NCBI GenBank assembly: GCA_030448105.1
Contig: JAUJNP010000016.1
Coordinates: forward strand, 453 to 64,452
Origin: Acidimicrobiales bacterium
GTDB taxonomy: Bacteria; Actinomycetota; Acidimicrobiia; Acidimicrobiales; Iamiaceae
DNA: 64,000 nt
Direction: 5' to 3'
Shown one piece after another: positions 63,670 through 64,000 of the stretch. Position 1 is the stretch's first letter, and every line of letters starts with the position of its first letter. The notes below the pieces were generated by a model. The model worked only from the letters and a program-made list of their open reading frames with translations. It made no database searches and was not told the DNA's origin. The translations under genes and the position numbers were made by a program.

Positions 63670-64000
63670 GCCCGCCGCTGGCGCCGCGCGCGCCTCCAGT
63701 GTCGCGCCCACCAGACGACGAGGAAGCCGGCGGCGCCGATGGAGAGCCCGACCCCCAGGCCGGACACCGCGGTCGAGCGGACCACCAGCCGGGTGGAGGT
63801 GACCTCCAAGCCACCGTCGGGTGAGAGCACCCGAACCGTCAGCGGCGAGTCGCCCGGGCTGCGGGTCCTGACCCGGAGCCGCAGCTGGCGGGTGCCGGGC
63901 CGCAGGCGCACCGGCACCCGGTCGCCGTCGGGGAACTCCAGACGGGAGCTGGACTCGAGCTGCACCATCACGTCCACCGGGCGCGCCAACCGGTTGCGCA
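63660..64000 (-). CDS. DUF6049-type membrane protein, C-terminal end (5' outside window)
   Basis: An open frame from the window edge to 63660 encodes the end of a secreted beta-rich domain (RVPVRLRPGTRQLRLRVRTR, then DSPLTVRVLSPDGG). LVVRSTAVSGLGVGLSIGAA opens a transmembrane helix, and a basic tail (WARHWRRARRQRR) follows. This arrangement is typical of the C-terminus of DUF6049 proteins, encoded next to mviN-sigM in mycobacteria (Rv3909). Function unknown. Confidence 0.8.
   Translation of the reverse strand, partial: RNRLARPVDVMVQLESSSRLEFPDGDRVPVRLRPGTRQLRLRVRTRSPGDSPLTVRVLSPDGGLEVTSTRLVVRSTAVSGLGVGLSIGAAGFLVVWWARHWRRARRQRRAAT

Overview
The window is a high-GC (about 70-75%) chromosomal segment from an actinobacterium, carrying the replication origin neighbourhood. 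Gene order matches the dnaA region of Mycobacterium and other Actinobacteria almost gene for gene. From the right end leftwards it reads DUF6049 - kinase with an MviN-like ectodomain - sigM/anti-sigma - trxB - trxA - cwlM - parB - parA - rsmG - jag - yidC - yidD - rnpA - rpmH - dnaA - dnaN - recF - dciA - gyrB - gyrA - DUF3566 - tRNA-Ile ... tRNA-Ala ... crgA - trpG - pknB - pbpA - ftsW/rodA - pstP - fhaB - fhaA - tRNA-Leu. Accessory blocks are spliced between these conserved parts. Protein style (a single PknB, long disordered Ala/Lys/Pro tails, pyruvoyl arginine decarboxylase, a FliA/WhiG sigma next to a FlgN-like gene) would fit a deep lineage such as Acidimicrobiia. The lineage is inference only; there is no rRNA in the window.

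Layout. 1-9056: partial HAD gene, broken small membrane gene, tRNA-Leu, then the cell-envelope signalling operon fhaA-fhaB-pstP-ftsW-pbpA-pknB, facing trpG, and crgA. 9156-13170: thiolase, GNAT, a MerR regulator with its likely target, a GlsB/YeaQ membrane protein and tRNA-Ala. 13285-27060: signalling and metabolic block on the plus strand, with a double-receiver regulator, two GGDEF-EAL proteins, a desaturase, pyruvoyl arginine decarboxylase with a coupled partner, an MgtE-N/CBS plus DUF1003 pair and a secreted peptidase. 27202-35556: prfC, a Fur-family (probably Zur) regulator, M23 endopeptidase, SOD, a HisN-type phosphatase, arfB, divergent znuC/znuA with Zur-like boxes, and corA. 35600-40236: RHH-like protein, FlgN-like protein, FliA/WhiG sigma, a saccharopine-dehydrogenase-like protein, tRNA-Ile, DUF3566 and a TadE-like protein. 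40468-49329: gyrA, gyrB, dciA, recF, dnaN and dnaA. oriC is most likely between dnaN and dnaA. 49838-56070: rpmH to parB with two parS sites. 56183-64000: cwlM, trxA, trxB, sigM with its anti-sigma, kinase, DegV and DUF6049.

The most striking signals are structural. Four conserved frames are broken: recF by a 53-bp tandem duplication, the anti-sigma gene by a 70-bp imperfect tandem duplication, jag by a single nonsense codon cutting off its R3H domain, and a small membrane gene by a 1-nt deletion. Removing one duplicate copy, or adding one base, restores each frame exactly. These may be real lesions or assembly errors. A composite hairpin-rich repeat sits immediately after three stop codons (prfC, the M23 gene, gyrA), and a second 22-bp repeat lies just after the anti-sigma and DegV stops. 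Two convergent intergenic hairpins each carry a perfect DnaA box in a 13-nt loop.

Regulation. At least eleven genes have a TANNNT -10 element 6-9 nt before the start codon, which indicates leaderless mRNAs. Many operon joints are 4-nt ATGA/GTGA/TTGA overlaps. A 19-bp-spacer MerR-type promoter and Fur/Zur-type boxes can be read directly from the sequence.
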